The notes under the pieces: model-generated
Database searches by the model: none
The model's input: only the letters and a program-made list of their open reading frames with translations
What the model was told of the DNA's origin: nothing
Program-made: the position numbers and the translations under genes
Shown: positions 55,015 through 64,000 of the stretch, piece by piece
Layout of the letters: every line of letters begins with the position of its first letter
How positions within the stretch are numbered: the first letter of the stretch is position 1
Assembly (NCBI GenBank): GCA_016271365.2
Contig: CM057451.1
Span: 365,635,501 to 365,699,500, forward strand
Direction: 5' to 3'
Source: Neoceratodus forsteri
Lineage: Eukaryota > Chordata > Ceratodontiformes > Ceratodontidae
Length of the DNA: 64,000 nucleotides

Positions 55015-55201
55015 GTTCAGTGAGGCGGAGTAAAGAATATGACGGTTTAGGTTTGAATCACTCCAGACAGAGACTTCAACCGAGCTCGAGCTCAGCATTC
55101 TATGCCCTGCATAGAAAGTTAACTCTTTGTTCTCCGGGGCAGTTCAAAGGTTGGGAATCACTGCAATTGTCAGAATACAGCAAGACTTCATGTTGTTTGA
55201 A
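55015..55201 (-). repeat. 5' inverted terminal repeat of element E
   Basis: Complement of 49555-49720, with the full terminal extension CATGTTGTTTGAA that element F lacks. Confidence 0.9.
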
Positions 55202-55852
55202 TAATAGGTTTTGCCTCAGCAAAAAAGAAACTTAGTCAACTAACCTATAAAAAATTAATATCGCAGATAGAAGATTTAGAAAAACAACACAAGATACAGC
55301 CCACCAGCAAAAATAATATTTAAAGAATTAGCGACTGCTAGGGAAGCCCTAAATCAGCTAGAGAATAGAAAGACAGAAGGTAATCTGAGATTTGCCAATT
55401 ATGAGTACCATGAAACTGGAAGCCAAGCTGCCAAATTACTGGATTTTAGACTCAAAAATACAAGCTGATAGGGCAACAAAGAAAATAAAAACCAAAAATG
55501 ATCCAGCTAGACCCTGGAGTACTCCAGAGGACATAGCCAAGCAATTTCAAAATTACTATACCAAGCTATACCAAAAGGAAGAGGGAGACCCAGACGTGGT
55601 AAAAGCCACAAAAGCTTTCCTTGGCTAAACTAAAATTACCCACCCTATCTCAACCAGCACAGAGACACAACTGGGTGCCCTAATATCGACAGAGGAGGTA
55701 ATGCAGGCAATTCAGGCCTTACCATTGGGAAAATCTCCTGGTTCAGATGGTTTTTGTATCACTTTTTACAAAACATTGGCCCCAGTTTTAACCCAGGTTG
55801 TTAACTCTTGTTTAACAGAGGAGAAGGTTCCACCAACCTGGAAGGCGGCAAT
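55202..55852 (+). pseudogene. L1 ORF2, piece 2: linker and start of reverse transcriptase
   Basis: Resumes after DIRS E with IGFASAKKKLSQLTYKKL and ISQIEDLEKQHK, the usual helix-rich linker. KLEAKLPNYWILDSKIQ and FQNYYTKLYQKEEGDP follow. After a stop come QAIQALPLGKSPGSDGF and FYKTLAPVL, the first reverse transcriptase block, and VPPTWKAA at the solo LTR. Several single-base shifts occur (near 55310, 55390 and 55627). Confidence 0.85.
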
Positions 55853-56978
55853 TGTGACACTTGGCCAGCTGGTTATGATTGTTCTATGATATATGTACTA
55901 TAGAATGTGGTATGTCAGGTGTTTCACATTAGACATCCTGTGCTCCTGGGTGACAACCCCCCCCCCACAGGTTTTAGTGGAAATAACAGGATATATTAAC
56001 CTGAAACCAGGAGGTAATTAAAAAACTAGAGAGACTTAATTAAGGGTCTCCTGCTTCTGACTTAATTAGAACTGACCCAGCTACCAGGATATAGGGCTCA
56101 TAAACTTTTATGACATCTTAGAGGAAAAACATGCTCCCACCATGGTGCTAAAGTCATAAAAATCCTTTGATGTGGCCTGGGAAAGAGGAAGTACTCGAGA
56201 TCAAAGAGGGGATGTTAATTAAGGAGTCATACTGGGAAATCAGTTTTTGCTGAAGTCACAATATTTAAAATATTTCCTGACCGGAAGATCATTGTTTATA
56301 TAATTTTTATATTCTAAAAGGAGGAGCTAGATGACATCTTAGAAGGGGTGGAAACACAGAGTTTAAACTGTATTCTGTGTTTCAACTGAGGAACATTTAT
56401 TTTTGGACTCTTAAGAAACAAGACCCAACTAAGGCACTTATAGAGGTAATACATTAGACAGAAAAAGTCTAATTGTATTGTGGTAGGAGTTTTCGTTTGT
56501 ACTTTTCCTTGTTTTCTTTTAAATGATTGTATGCTCTGTGATATAGTGTTCTGCGTTTACATTTTAGTCCAAAGACTGCCTGTGTGTGTCTTCGAAGTTC
56601 TTTTTTCATGTGACGTATTAAGGATTAAGACTGACAAAAACTGTTCAGAGCTTGATGGTGTTACCAAACTGTGAAAAGGTAAGAATATATCCAAGGTCTT
56701 TTATAGAGTTTTAAGGGTTCATTTTGGATACCTGGTTAGGTGCCCCTAGGCAAAAGATATCTGGCATCCTCCCGAAGAGCAGATTATCTGAGCCTATACA
56801 TTTGGGTACTCTAGCATAAGGTTCACAGTTTGAATGCCCCCAGAACTTGAGACTAAAAGTGATTCAGACCCACAAGCAGACAGGAGGGTTACCCTGTCTG
56901 TTACCTGTTCACAATACTACACTTGGAGGTTGGCACTGTGGGAGCAGAGGGCCTGACCTGCTGAGTGCATTTGTGACA
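55853..56978. mobile_element. Solo LTR, 1126 bp, with a perfect 6-bp target duplication
   Basis: It starts TGTGACACTTGG and ends CATTTGTGACA (TG...CA). GGCAAT at 55847-55852 is repeated at 56979-56984. Removing the LTR and one GGCAAT restores the L1 frame without a shift (WKAA then MITIIPKPGK), so the boundaries are certain. A TATA-like TTATATAATTTTTATATTC lies at about 56297. I found no clear AATAAA, so orientation is open. The 6-bp duplication fits several retroviral groups. No viral gene remains. Confidence 0.85.
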
Positions 56979-58153
56979 GGCAATGATAACAATAATTCCA
57001 AAACCAGGGAAATCCAATGATTTATGTGAGGCCTACCGCCCCATTTCTTTGCTCAACCAAGACTTAAAAATCTTGACAAAGATCCTGGCGGTGCGTTTAC
57101 AAAAGCACATTGAAATTCTTATTCACCCAGATCAAACAGGATTTATACTGAACAGACACTTGTCAGATAACATAAGAAAGTTACTGAATGTTTTAAAATA
57201 TAGGGCCCCCACAGACACTACTCAGTTAGCTATCTTTTTAGATGCAGAAAAAGCGTTTGATAGGCTTAATTGGAACTACTGATTTACAACTATGGACTTT
57301 ATGGGACTTGGGGGGCACCTTTAAAAATGGATAGAAATGTGCTACAGTGGACCTACTGCCAGAGTCAAAGTTACTGGCACCCTATCTGATAAAATATATA
57401 TTGAAAGAGGGACTAGACAGGGATGTCCCCTCTCCTGTTTGCTATCAGCCTGGAGCCATTGGCAGCTGCTATCAGGCAGCAGCAAAATATTATGGGAATT
57501 AAAGCGGGAAAACAGTTATGTAAAACATCACTCTACGCTGATGATATGCTCATTTATATAGACAATCCCCTCTAAATCCATACCAAATTTAATGAACCTG
57601 CTGCAATGATATGGAAATATCTCTGGCTTCAAGATTATTGCTGACAAATCTGAGTTACTGAAGGTGGGGGGTAGGCTGGCACCAGCAGATAAGAGAGTTA
57701 CTCCCATTCAGATGGGCATGCAATAAAATTCGATACCTGGGAATCTGGATACCAACCTAGCTGTCAACTCTGTATAAGGTTAACTACGGAAAACTCTTAC
57801 CACAGATCTATGAGGATATTAATAGATGGAATCATTTACCACTGTCTCTTAGTAACTGAACAGAAACTATAAAAATGAACATTCTCCCCAGATTACTGTT
57901 CTTGTTTTCCACATTGCCAATCCCTATCCCAAAGACAGACTGGAAACAACTTAATAGAAAATCAAACTTTTTTATTTGGGCAGGGAAAAATGCCAGAATT
58001 CGGAGGGCATGCCTGGTGGTGGGAAAAGAGCGAAGTGGCTGGGGTCTGCCAGATTTACAACTGTACTACAAAGCAGCACGGATGACCCCCGTTGTAAAGA
58101 TTATGTCACATGCCTCCTCAGGCACATGGGAAGCTATACAGCAAGACACAAAT
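56979..58153 (+). pseudogene. L1 ORF2, piece 3: reverse transcriptase core and thumb
   Basis: MITIIPKPGKSNDLCEAYRP, LLNQDLKILTKILAVRLQ, HPDQTGFILNRHLSDNIR and LDAEKAFDRLNW are followed by a stop (57281). Then come ERGTRQGCPLSCLL and, in the next frame, LYADDMLIYI with the catalytic YADD near 57534-57545. Further on are MNILPRLLFLFSTLPIPIP, NFFIWAGKNARI and GGWGLPDLQLYYKA-like sequence (58040-58075). The piece ends at DTN, cut by DIRS D at 58154. At least four frame changes. Confidence 0.88.
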
Positions 58154-58522
58154 GAAAATTACGTACCTACCGTAATTCTTGATCTTCTTGGATGAGTCTC
58201 CACCACTCATTCACACTATTGGGACTGCGCCGGAGGCACTAGTACCCATCAGGAGCAAACTTTTTGCTGGAGGATCGACACCAGAGATGGCGCCCCGCGA
58301 GCACTAGCTTCGCGGCAATGACTATCTCAGCCGACCTCCAACCGCCTCAGTAATTTTTACCAAGGAGGTGCAGCATAACTAATGTAAAGAGTAACCTTAC
58401 TTAAACCGGACATAAGATAGTCCGGGCGACCCTGTAAGAAGGGTCAACAAAGAAGTCTTCACGGCCTAAAGATTTGAGGGAGTGAAGACCAACAGTGATA
58501 GCTCGGGGGATGGAGGGTGGGC

Positions 58523-58624
58523 GTGTGAATGAGTGGTGGAGACTCGTCCAAGAAGATCAAGAATTACGGTAGGTATGTAATTTTCATATCTTCCTGGACA
58601 TAAGTCTCCACCACTCATTCACAC
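58523..58624 (-). repeat. Internal complementary region of element D
   Basis: 58523-58585 complements the left end (58154-58217) and 58586-58624 is an exact complement of the right end (63925-63963, ending GGAAGATAT). This is the clearest example in the window of the two element ends joined head to tail inside the element. Confidence 0.9.
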
Positions 58625-58687
58625 TATTGGGAGAGTACCGAGCTAATAATCCCCCGAGAGGGCGCAGGAAGACCAAGAGCTGCGCTT

Positions 58688-59735
58688 CTAGGACAGAAGT
58701 CCATTAAGGATAGTTCTGCCGAAGGTAGAATGTCGCCTGGCATGAACATCCAGTGCATAATGCTTAACGAAGGTATGCACTGAGCTCCAGGTGGCAGCAT
58801 TGCAGATGTCTGCAATCGGGACATTGCGAATTTCCGCTAGGGATGCAGCGACTGCTCTGGTAGAGTGAGCGTAAACCCTACCTTCCAATTTAACCTGTGC
58901 CATGGAATAGCAATGTCGAAGACATACCACTAGCCACGATGAGATGCATCTGATAGCGACAGGTTGACCCAGCCGGGTCTCGCTGAAGGAAACAAACAGT
59001 TGTTGGGCTTTGCGAAAATCCTTGGCTCTATCTAGATAGAAACACAAGGCTCTCTTAAGATCCAAGGAATGAAGAGATCGCTCCCCTTCATTTTGGAAGT
59101 CCGCAAAGTAAGAGGGAAGGACCAAAGGTTGGTTTAGATGGAATTCCGACACAACCTTGGGAAGAAATTTAGGATGAGTGCGAAGAACTACTTTGTCCTT
59201 ATGGAACACAGTATACGGAGGGTCCGTAACCAGGGCATGTATCTCAGAGACCCTGCGGGCTGAGGTAATGGCCACTAGGAAGGCCATCTTCCAGGTGAGA
59301 AATTTTAGCTCACAGGTAGCCAGAGGTTCGAAAGGTTTCCGAGTGAGCATGTCTAGCACAAGGTTAATGTCCCAGGCTGCAACCGGACGTCTTATAGGGG
59401 GTCTGGTATGCAGAATTCCTTTAAGAAATCTCTTAACCATAGGTAACTGAGCCAGAGACAAAGAAGAAACGGCTCATGATACGCTGAAATGGCACTAAGG
59501 TGAACTTTGACTGTAGAGTACTGAAGACCTGAATTTGAGAGGTCCAAAAGGTACTCCAAAACCTTGTCTGGTGGACAGGAAAAGGGATTCCAAGAGGACT
59601 TTGCACACCAGAGCGAAAAACGCTTCCCCTTAGACGTGTAAGTTTTCTGAGTAGCTGGCTTCCGAGCAGCCAGAAGAATGTCTGAAATTCTTTGAGAGAC
59701 ATTGAACCGGTTCACTTCTACCTCTTCAGGAGCCA
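58688..59735 (-). pseudogene. Tyrosine recombinase of element D
   Basis: The N-terminal domain (59735-59470) holds VSQRISDILLAARKPATQKT and LQYSTVKVHLSAISAY. The catalytic frame is open for 257 residues from 59461: ITSARRVSEIHALVTD (first Arg), VVLRTHPKFLPKVVSEFH, LDLKRALCFYLDRAK, RCISSWLVVCLRHCYS, HSTRAVAASLAEIRNVP (HxxR intact) and TFVKHYALDVHARR (presumed nucleophilic Tyr). All catalytic residues I can place are present. A frameshift near 59465 separates the two domains. Confidence 0.88.
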
Positions 59736-61516
59736 AGCGTGAAGGTGAAGCGATCTCTGAGTCAACAGGTTCATCTGCAGGGGGAGTGGTCTCGGAGGGG
59801 CTGCCAACATATTGTTGAGTAGAGGAAACCATAGTTGTCGAGGCCAAGAGGGAGCAATGAGAATCATCTTGGTCCCCTGGGACTCGAATTTGAGAAGTAC
59901 TCTCTGAATTAGAGGAAGAGGCGGAAAGGCGTAAAGAAAGCATTTTGTCCACCGCAGCCTGAACGCATCCTGACAGAAAATGCCAGGCCCTGGATTTCTG
60001 GAGCAGAAGAGAGGCAGTTTTGCGTTGAGTGGGGATGCAAAAAGGTCCAGGTCTGGAGTTCCCCACTCTTCGAATAGTGATTGAACTATGGTTGAGTCGA
60101 GAGACCACTCGTGAGGATCTGCCTCTGTTCTGCTGAGACGGTCCGTCAAGTCGTTTTGTACACCTGGCAGGTAGACCGCTTGAATTAAGATTTGTGTTCC
60201 AAGCACCATTCCACACCCTCATACGCTTCCCTGCATAAGGGGTAAGAGTGAGCACCACTGCTTGTTGATGTAATACATCACAGCTTTTTGTCCGCTTGAA
60301 GGAGAATGTTCTTGTGACAGAGGATGTCCTTCAAAGCCGGACCGCATAAAAGACGGCTCTCATCTCTAGGACATTTATGTGAAGCTGGGCCTCGAGTTGA
60401 GTCCATACACCTAGTGTGGAGAGGCGACAATGGGCTCCCAACCGTTAGCGATGCATCTGTGGTGATGGAGATTTGAAGATCCAGAGGAGCAAAGGGAACT
60501 CCTTCCAGGAGATTGCTCTCTTGAGACCACCAGGTGAGAGACCTCTGTAAGGGTTCTGTCACCTTGATGGGATAAGACTGTGGGTGAGTGGTTGGGGACC
60601 ACTGAGCACTGAGCATCCATTGGGTGGTTCTCATGTGTAGCCGAGCTAGGGGTACAGTGAACACTGAGGATGCCATGAGGCCTAACATACGTTGCATTGA
60701 GAGAGCTGTAACTGATCTGTTTCCCCCAATGTAACGGGCCATCTGAAGGATATCGAGCCTTCTGTCCTCTGGAAGGAAAGTCTTCCGCAAGAGGTGTCCA
60801 GTAGAGTCCCTATGAAAGGAGTCTCTGGGAGGCTGCAACTGTGACTTCTTTAGATTCAGCAGAACTCCCATGGACGTAGAAGGCGGAGGCCGTCTGAGCG
60901 GCTTCCAGGGTCCCCTGTCTGGAAGGGCTTGCTAGGAGCCAGTCGTCCAGCTAGGGAAACACTGGATTCCGAAGCTTCCTGAGATGCGCCAAGCAGAACT
61001 GCACAACACTTTGTAAAGACTCGCGAGCCGAGGATAGCCCAAAGGGCAGGACTCTGAACTGATAGTGTTGACTCCAGAGCCACAAATCTCAGGAATTTGT
61101 GATGCCTCGGGTGAATAGTAATGTGCTGGTAAGCGTCCTGCATGTCCAGGGAGGCTAGCCAGTCGTGTTGATGAAGCAAAGGTAACAGGGTTCCTAGAGA
61201 AATCATTTTGAATTTCTCCCTGGTGAGAAATTTGTTTAGCTTTCTGAGGTCTAGAATGGGGCGCATACCCCCAAACTTCTTTGGAACCAGAAAGTAGTGG
61301 GAGTAGAACCCTGTGTTTTGCTGATGCAGAGGCACCAGTTCTACTGCCCTGTTGTTCAGAAGGCCCTGGGTCTCGGCAACAAGAAGGTCTGACTAAAGGA
61401 TTGACAGCCTGGGTTGTCGTTTGGGAGGACGATTTGGAGGGGTCTCCAGAAAATTGAGAGAATACCCCTCGCGAATTATCCGAAGGACCCATTTGTCTGA
61501 GGTTATGGACTTCCAC
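59718..61516 (-). pseudogene. Reverse transcriptase/RNase H of element D
   Basis: FYSHYFLVPKKFGGMRPILD and LASLDMQDAYQHITIHPRHHK are clear near 61310-61130. The active-site box keeps both aspartates (60942-60947), but its Tyr codon is TAG (60951-60953). RNase H is fragmented: ISITTDASLTVGSPL (about 60460), and KDILCHKNILLQADKK-type remnants of the VRTDNTTT region. The C-terminal PDLDLFASPLNAKLPLFCS, FLYAFPPLPLIQRVLLKFES and MILIAPSWPRQLWFPLL are in one frame at 60209-59718. At least four frame changes. Confidence 0.82.
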
Positions 61517-61600
61517 TGGTTGTAGAGGTGCATCAGACGACCTCCCACCGGAGAGGAAAAGTCCACCTAGGGCAGTGGAGATGGAACTTGGGCCGGCAAC

Positions 61601-63218
61601 TCATAAGGTAGTGCTGGGCGCTTTGGGCCCTTGCGATTTCTGTTGCGTCTTCTTTTGAGGTTGGGCAGGTTGGTTCTTATGGAAACTTCCTCTGCCCCTG
61701 CCTCGAAAGGACTGACGATTGTGAAACTGACGTTTACCGACATGCCCTCGAGAGGGGGTAGGAGGGGGTCGAGTCAGCTTAATGGCCGACCTAGTCTTCT
61801 GAGTAGCCTCTAGAGCTTGCTCTACCCGAGGACCAAAAAGATACGAGCCGTCAAAGGGCAATGCAATCACCTGCTGCTGTGCATCATTCGTGAAGCCCGA
61901 AGTACGCAGCCAGGAATGACGGCGAGTACAAATACCAGCGGCTACAGAACGAGAAGCAGTGTCGAAAGCATCCATGGCTGCTTTGACCTGTTGGTTATTA
62001 GATTCAATACCTCTGGTAATGGTCAGAAGAAGCTCTGACTTAGAGTCCGAGTCCGGAAGAGCTTCAACCATTTGCTTGATAGAGTGCCACAGGATATACT
62101 CATACTGAGAAAAATAGCCCTGGTAACTGGCAATACACATACTTAAAGTGGACGACAAAGACTCTCTTACCTAATGTATCAATCTTATGAGACTCTTTGT
62201 TAATAGGTCGAGCTGTAGTAGCTGAGGAAGAACAACCTTATCATTCTCTGCCAGGACTACAATAGGATCCGCAAAGGCTTGAGATGCCAAAATGGGACGA
62301 TCCTTGGGGGCTGAATATTTCCTATCAATGGATTTAGCCACCGAAGGGGTGAGAGCAGGATTATTCCATACCATTTGAGACAGCGTCTCGAAGGAAGGTT
62401 GAATCGGAGGAGTCAAATCCGTAGGGATCGAGATATTGGAGTCTTAACCGCTTCCCAGGATCGATGTCTGTAGTCTGGAGAGAAAGAGTGGAGCTCAGGT
62501 TCTTCAACAGAGACTTAAAGGACAGGTCCTCGACCACAGGCTCTGTAGCAGTGAAAGATCCTGCTTCGTCCACTTCCTCACCCAACCGAAGGTCTGGGTC
62601 AGGCTCAATGTCATCTCCTGATAGTCCAGGGAGGACTGTTTGGACAGGAAAGGAGTGAAATACAAAAGAGGAAAGAAGAATTGAGAGGAAAGAGGAGTCC
62701 TCGAGAGCTCCCGGTGCCGAGGAGGCAAACGGGACCGAAAACGGTGCCGAAGAACAGTGCGGCGCCGAGGAGGGCGCCGAAGATGGCGCCCAGAAGGCAC
62801 ACGGCGCCGACAAGCCCGCGACGCCGGACGGCGCTGACAAGCCCCGCGATGCCGAGAAGGCACACGGCGCCGACAAGCTCTGTGACAGCGCCGACAAGCT
62901 CCGCGACGCCGCGGATGGCGCCGACAAGCCCCGTGGCGCCGAGGACGGCGCCAAGGGCGCCAAGAGCATCCCAGGACCCTGGAGAACATGGTTAGAAGGG
63001 AAAAAAAGCAGGAGATAAGGGCATCGGTGTGGCCCCTGCGCGCAGCCATGTGAGGGGGGAACACCTAAGCGCGGAGTCGCCGGCACCGAGGAAGGTGCCG
63101 CCATGACCAGGAAAGTCCAACCGCCTACCTGGTCGCCTGAGAAATCCGGCGCCCATGGGCAACCGAGCCAGGTGGCAGAACCAACCTCCCGAGCCCATTG
63201 CTCCATAAGAACGCCCAC
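61601..63218 (-). pseudogene. Gag-like gene of element D
   Basis: The N-terminal half (63218-62361) is open but low in complexity: many Ala/Ser/Pro repeats (SAP, RGLSAP) from a G+C-rich minisatellite, then LGEEVDEAGSFTATEPVVED. The C-terminal half has SKSIDRKYSAPKD (62320), QYEYILWHSIKQMVEALPD and AAMDAFDTASRSVAAGICTR, then HSWLRTSGFTNDAQQQVIALP, the conserved gag domain. An Arg/Gly tail (RQFHNRQSFRGRGRGSFH, about 61700) probably binds nucleic acid. I do not find the Cys/His cluster of B, C, E and F here. Frame changes near 62440 and 62165. Confidence 0.75.
62700..62960 (-). repeat. G+C-rich minisatellite in gag of element D
   Basis: Degenerate tandem units around GGCGCCGACAAGC and GGCGCCGAGGA, repeated about ten to fifteen times with variable spacing. 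It is much richer in CpG than its surroundings. In the coding frame it gives the Ser-Ala-Pro repeats. Confidence 0.8.
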
Positions 63219-63759
63219 TGATGAAACTGCTCATCTGAAGACCTACCAATAGGCGGGTAGGACTCCGATGCCAAGACGGCGGTTACGGAAACAGAAGTTG
63301 GCAACTCCGAAGGAGGACCGACAACTAACCCACGATAACAGAGCATCGACGCAGACATATCAGTGGGCGACCTCGGAAAATGCCTTCTCTTTTAGACCTG
63401 TGGGCGAAGAAGCTCGAGGCGAGCGGTGCCGAGAATCGACCGTTTGTTTTATGCCTCTGAGAGGACCGCCCATCCCCGGGCATTGGACTGACGTTGTCGG
63501 ACCCCGTTCGGGAGAAGGCCGGACGGACAGCCCGACTGACTGAACAGCTTTCATCTGAAGTCTCCCTACCGTCACCTGACCTGCTCATGGTCGAGCTCCG
63601 TCAAGTAGGCAGAGACTTCTTTTGTATATTAAAATAGAATAAAACTTAAGCGATACTATATCGAGATAATACTACAAAAAATAAACTGAAAACTATGCTA
63701 GTTTGATTTTGACCCCGACAAACTAGCGTCGTTACTGAAGCGCACTTTCGATGGCGGAA

Positions 63760-63961
63760 AAAAGGAACAGAGACGGTTGGAGGGTCGAGCGCCGAGATAG
63801 TCATTCCCCGCAAGCTAGTGCTCATGGGCGCCTGTACCGCCAAGGGGCGCCCATCTCTGGTGTCGACCCTCCAGCAAAAAGTTTGCTCCCGATGGGTCCT
63901 AGTGCCTCCGGCGCAGTCCCAACAGTGTGAATGAGTGGTGGAGACTTATGTCCAGGAAGAT
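63760..63961 (-). repeat. 5' inverted terminal repeat of element D
   Basis: Complement of 58154-58350 with an insertion of about 20 bp (near 63815-63845). Related blocks occur at 800-1000, 4166-4357 and 4530-4616. Confidence 0.88.
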
Positions 63962-64000
63962 ATTAGGGTACCCCTCTAAATCTCCTGCCATGGGTGGCTC
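63962..64000 (+). pseudogene. L1 ORF2, piece 4 (runs off the window)
   Basis: The last 39 bases translate to IRVPLNLLPWVA in the plus strand, resembling the short segment that follows W..IE in L1 ORF2. They join in frame to the DTN end at 58153. The piece is too short for certainty, but position and frame support it. Confidence 0.55.

Larger units (their letters stand above)
49511..55201 (-). mobile_element. DIRS-like retrotransposon E, complete and young-looking
   Basis: A 5.7-kb minus-strand element inserted in the L1 ORF2, with GAA at both limits (49511-49513 and 55199-55201). By eye the terminal repeats (49555-49720 and 55015-55180) show about three differences over roughly 150 bp, the best match of any copy here. 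The internal complementary region is at 49979-50070. It has gag (54647-53028), reverse transcriptase/RNase H (52960-51276) and a recombinase frame open from 50989 to 50099. It shares its subfamily with element F. No longer target-site duplication is visible. Confidence 0.92.
58154..63961 (-). mobile_element. DIRS-like retrotransposon D, complete structure
   Basis: A 5.8-kb minus-strand element inserted in the same L1. The inverted terminal repeats (58173-58350 and 63760-63961) share CTCCACCACTCATTCACACT, GCAAACTTTTTGCTGGAGG and AATGACTATCTC. The 5' repeat has an extra block of about 20 bp. The internal complementary region is at 58523-58624. It has gag (63218-61601), reverse transcriptase/RNase H (61516-59718) and recombinase (59735-58688). 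The left limit shows GAA (58154-58156). The right limit reads GATATTA, so the core there has diverged. The L1 appears to resume at 63962. Confidence 0.9.

Noticed and set aside
56480..56674. Hydrophobic 64-residue frame inside the solo LTR
   Set aside because: It lies wholly within the LTR, has no recognisable family, and short hydrophobic frames are common in A+T-rich DNA.
62361..63218. Long open frame with Ser-Ala-Pro repeats, resembling a secreted repetitive protein
   Set aside because: It lies in the gag position of DIRS element D, continues into the conserved gag domain, and its repeats come from a minisatellite.
1..64000. CRISPR arrays, bacterial operons or plasmid features
   Set aside because: Repeats are eukaryotic transposons. 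There are no regularly spaced direct repeats with unique spacers and no bacterial gene organisation.

Overview
This is vertebrate nuclear DNA built almost entirely of transposable elements. The dominant class is DIRS-like tyrosine-recombinase retrotransposons. They are nested with L1-type, CR1-type and L2-type LINEs, two solo LTRs and a cluster of palindromic MITE-like elements. No complete host gene is visible; the best host candidate is one 95-nt exon on the minus strand (5479-5573). The DIRS load, L1/CR1/L2 mix and lack of genes point to a large-genome amphibian. I lean towards a caecilian, with a salamander as the alternative. This is inference, not proof.

Layout, left to right. 1-1000: 5' end of a minus-strand DIRS whose family recurs at 58-64 kb. 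1080-4165: a chimeric, internally deleted minus-strand DIRS (element H). 4166-4616: two more solo terminal repeats. 5479-5573: candidate exon. 5660-6610: CR1, minus. 6847-15211: a non-autonomous plus-strand DIRS that keeps only gag and its inverted terminal repeats (element C), interrupted by a full-length minus-strand L1 (8802-14561) with a 15-bp target-site duplication. 15.3-18.3 kb: palindromic MITE-like units. 19755-20350: CR1, minus. 20409-26108: complete DIRS A, minus. 26400-27490 and 28085-28960: two L2/CR1-group LINE 3' ends in opposite orientations. 29345-39478: an old plus-strand DIRS (G), split by DIRS F (32152-38055, minus) and a CR1 (38056-38835). 39560-40254: solo LTR. 40690-41392: CR1, plus. 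41415-47302: complete DIRS B, minus. 47303 to the end: a plus-strand L1 cut into four pieces by DIRS E (49511-55201), a 1126-bp solo LTR (55853-56978) and DIRS D (58154-63961).

The minus-strand DIRS copies share one architecture. In coding order they run: 5' inverted terminal repeat; gag, with a Cys/His zinc-binding cluster in B, E and F; reverse transcriptase plus RNase H; tyrosine recombinase; an internal complementary region; 3' inverted terminal repeat. The internal complementary region is the complement of the two element ends placed side by side, as expected for the template that closes the circular DNA intermediate. A GAA trinucleotide sits at nearly every DIRS boundary (TTC on the opposite strand) and is probably the recombinase crossover core. 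Every copy carries stops, frameshifts or catalytic substitutions, so none is likely to move by itself, though E and B are close to intact.
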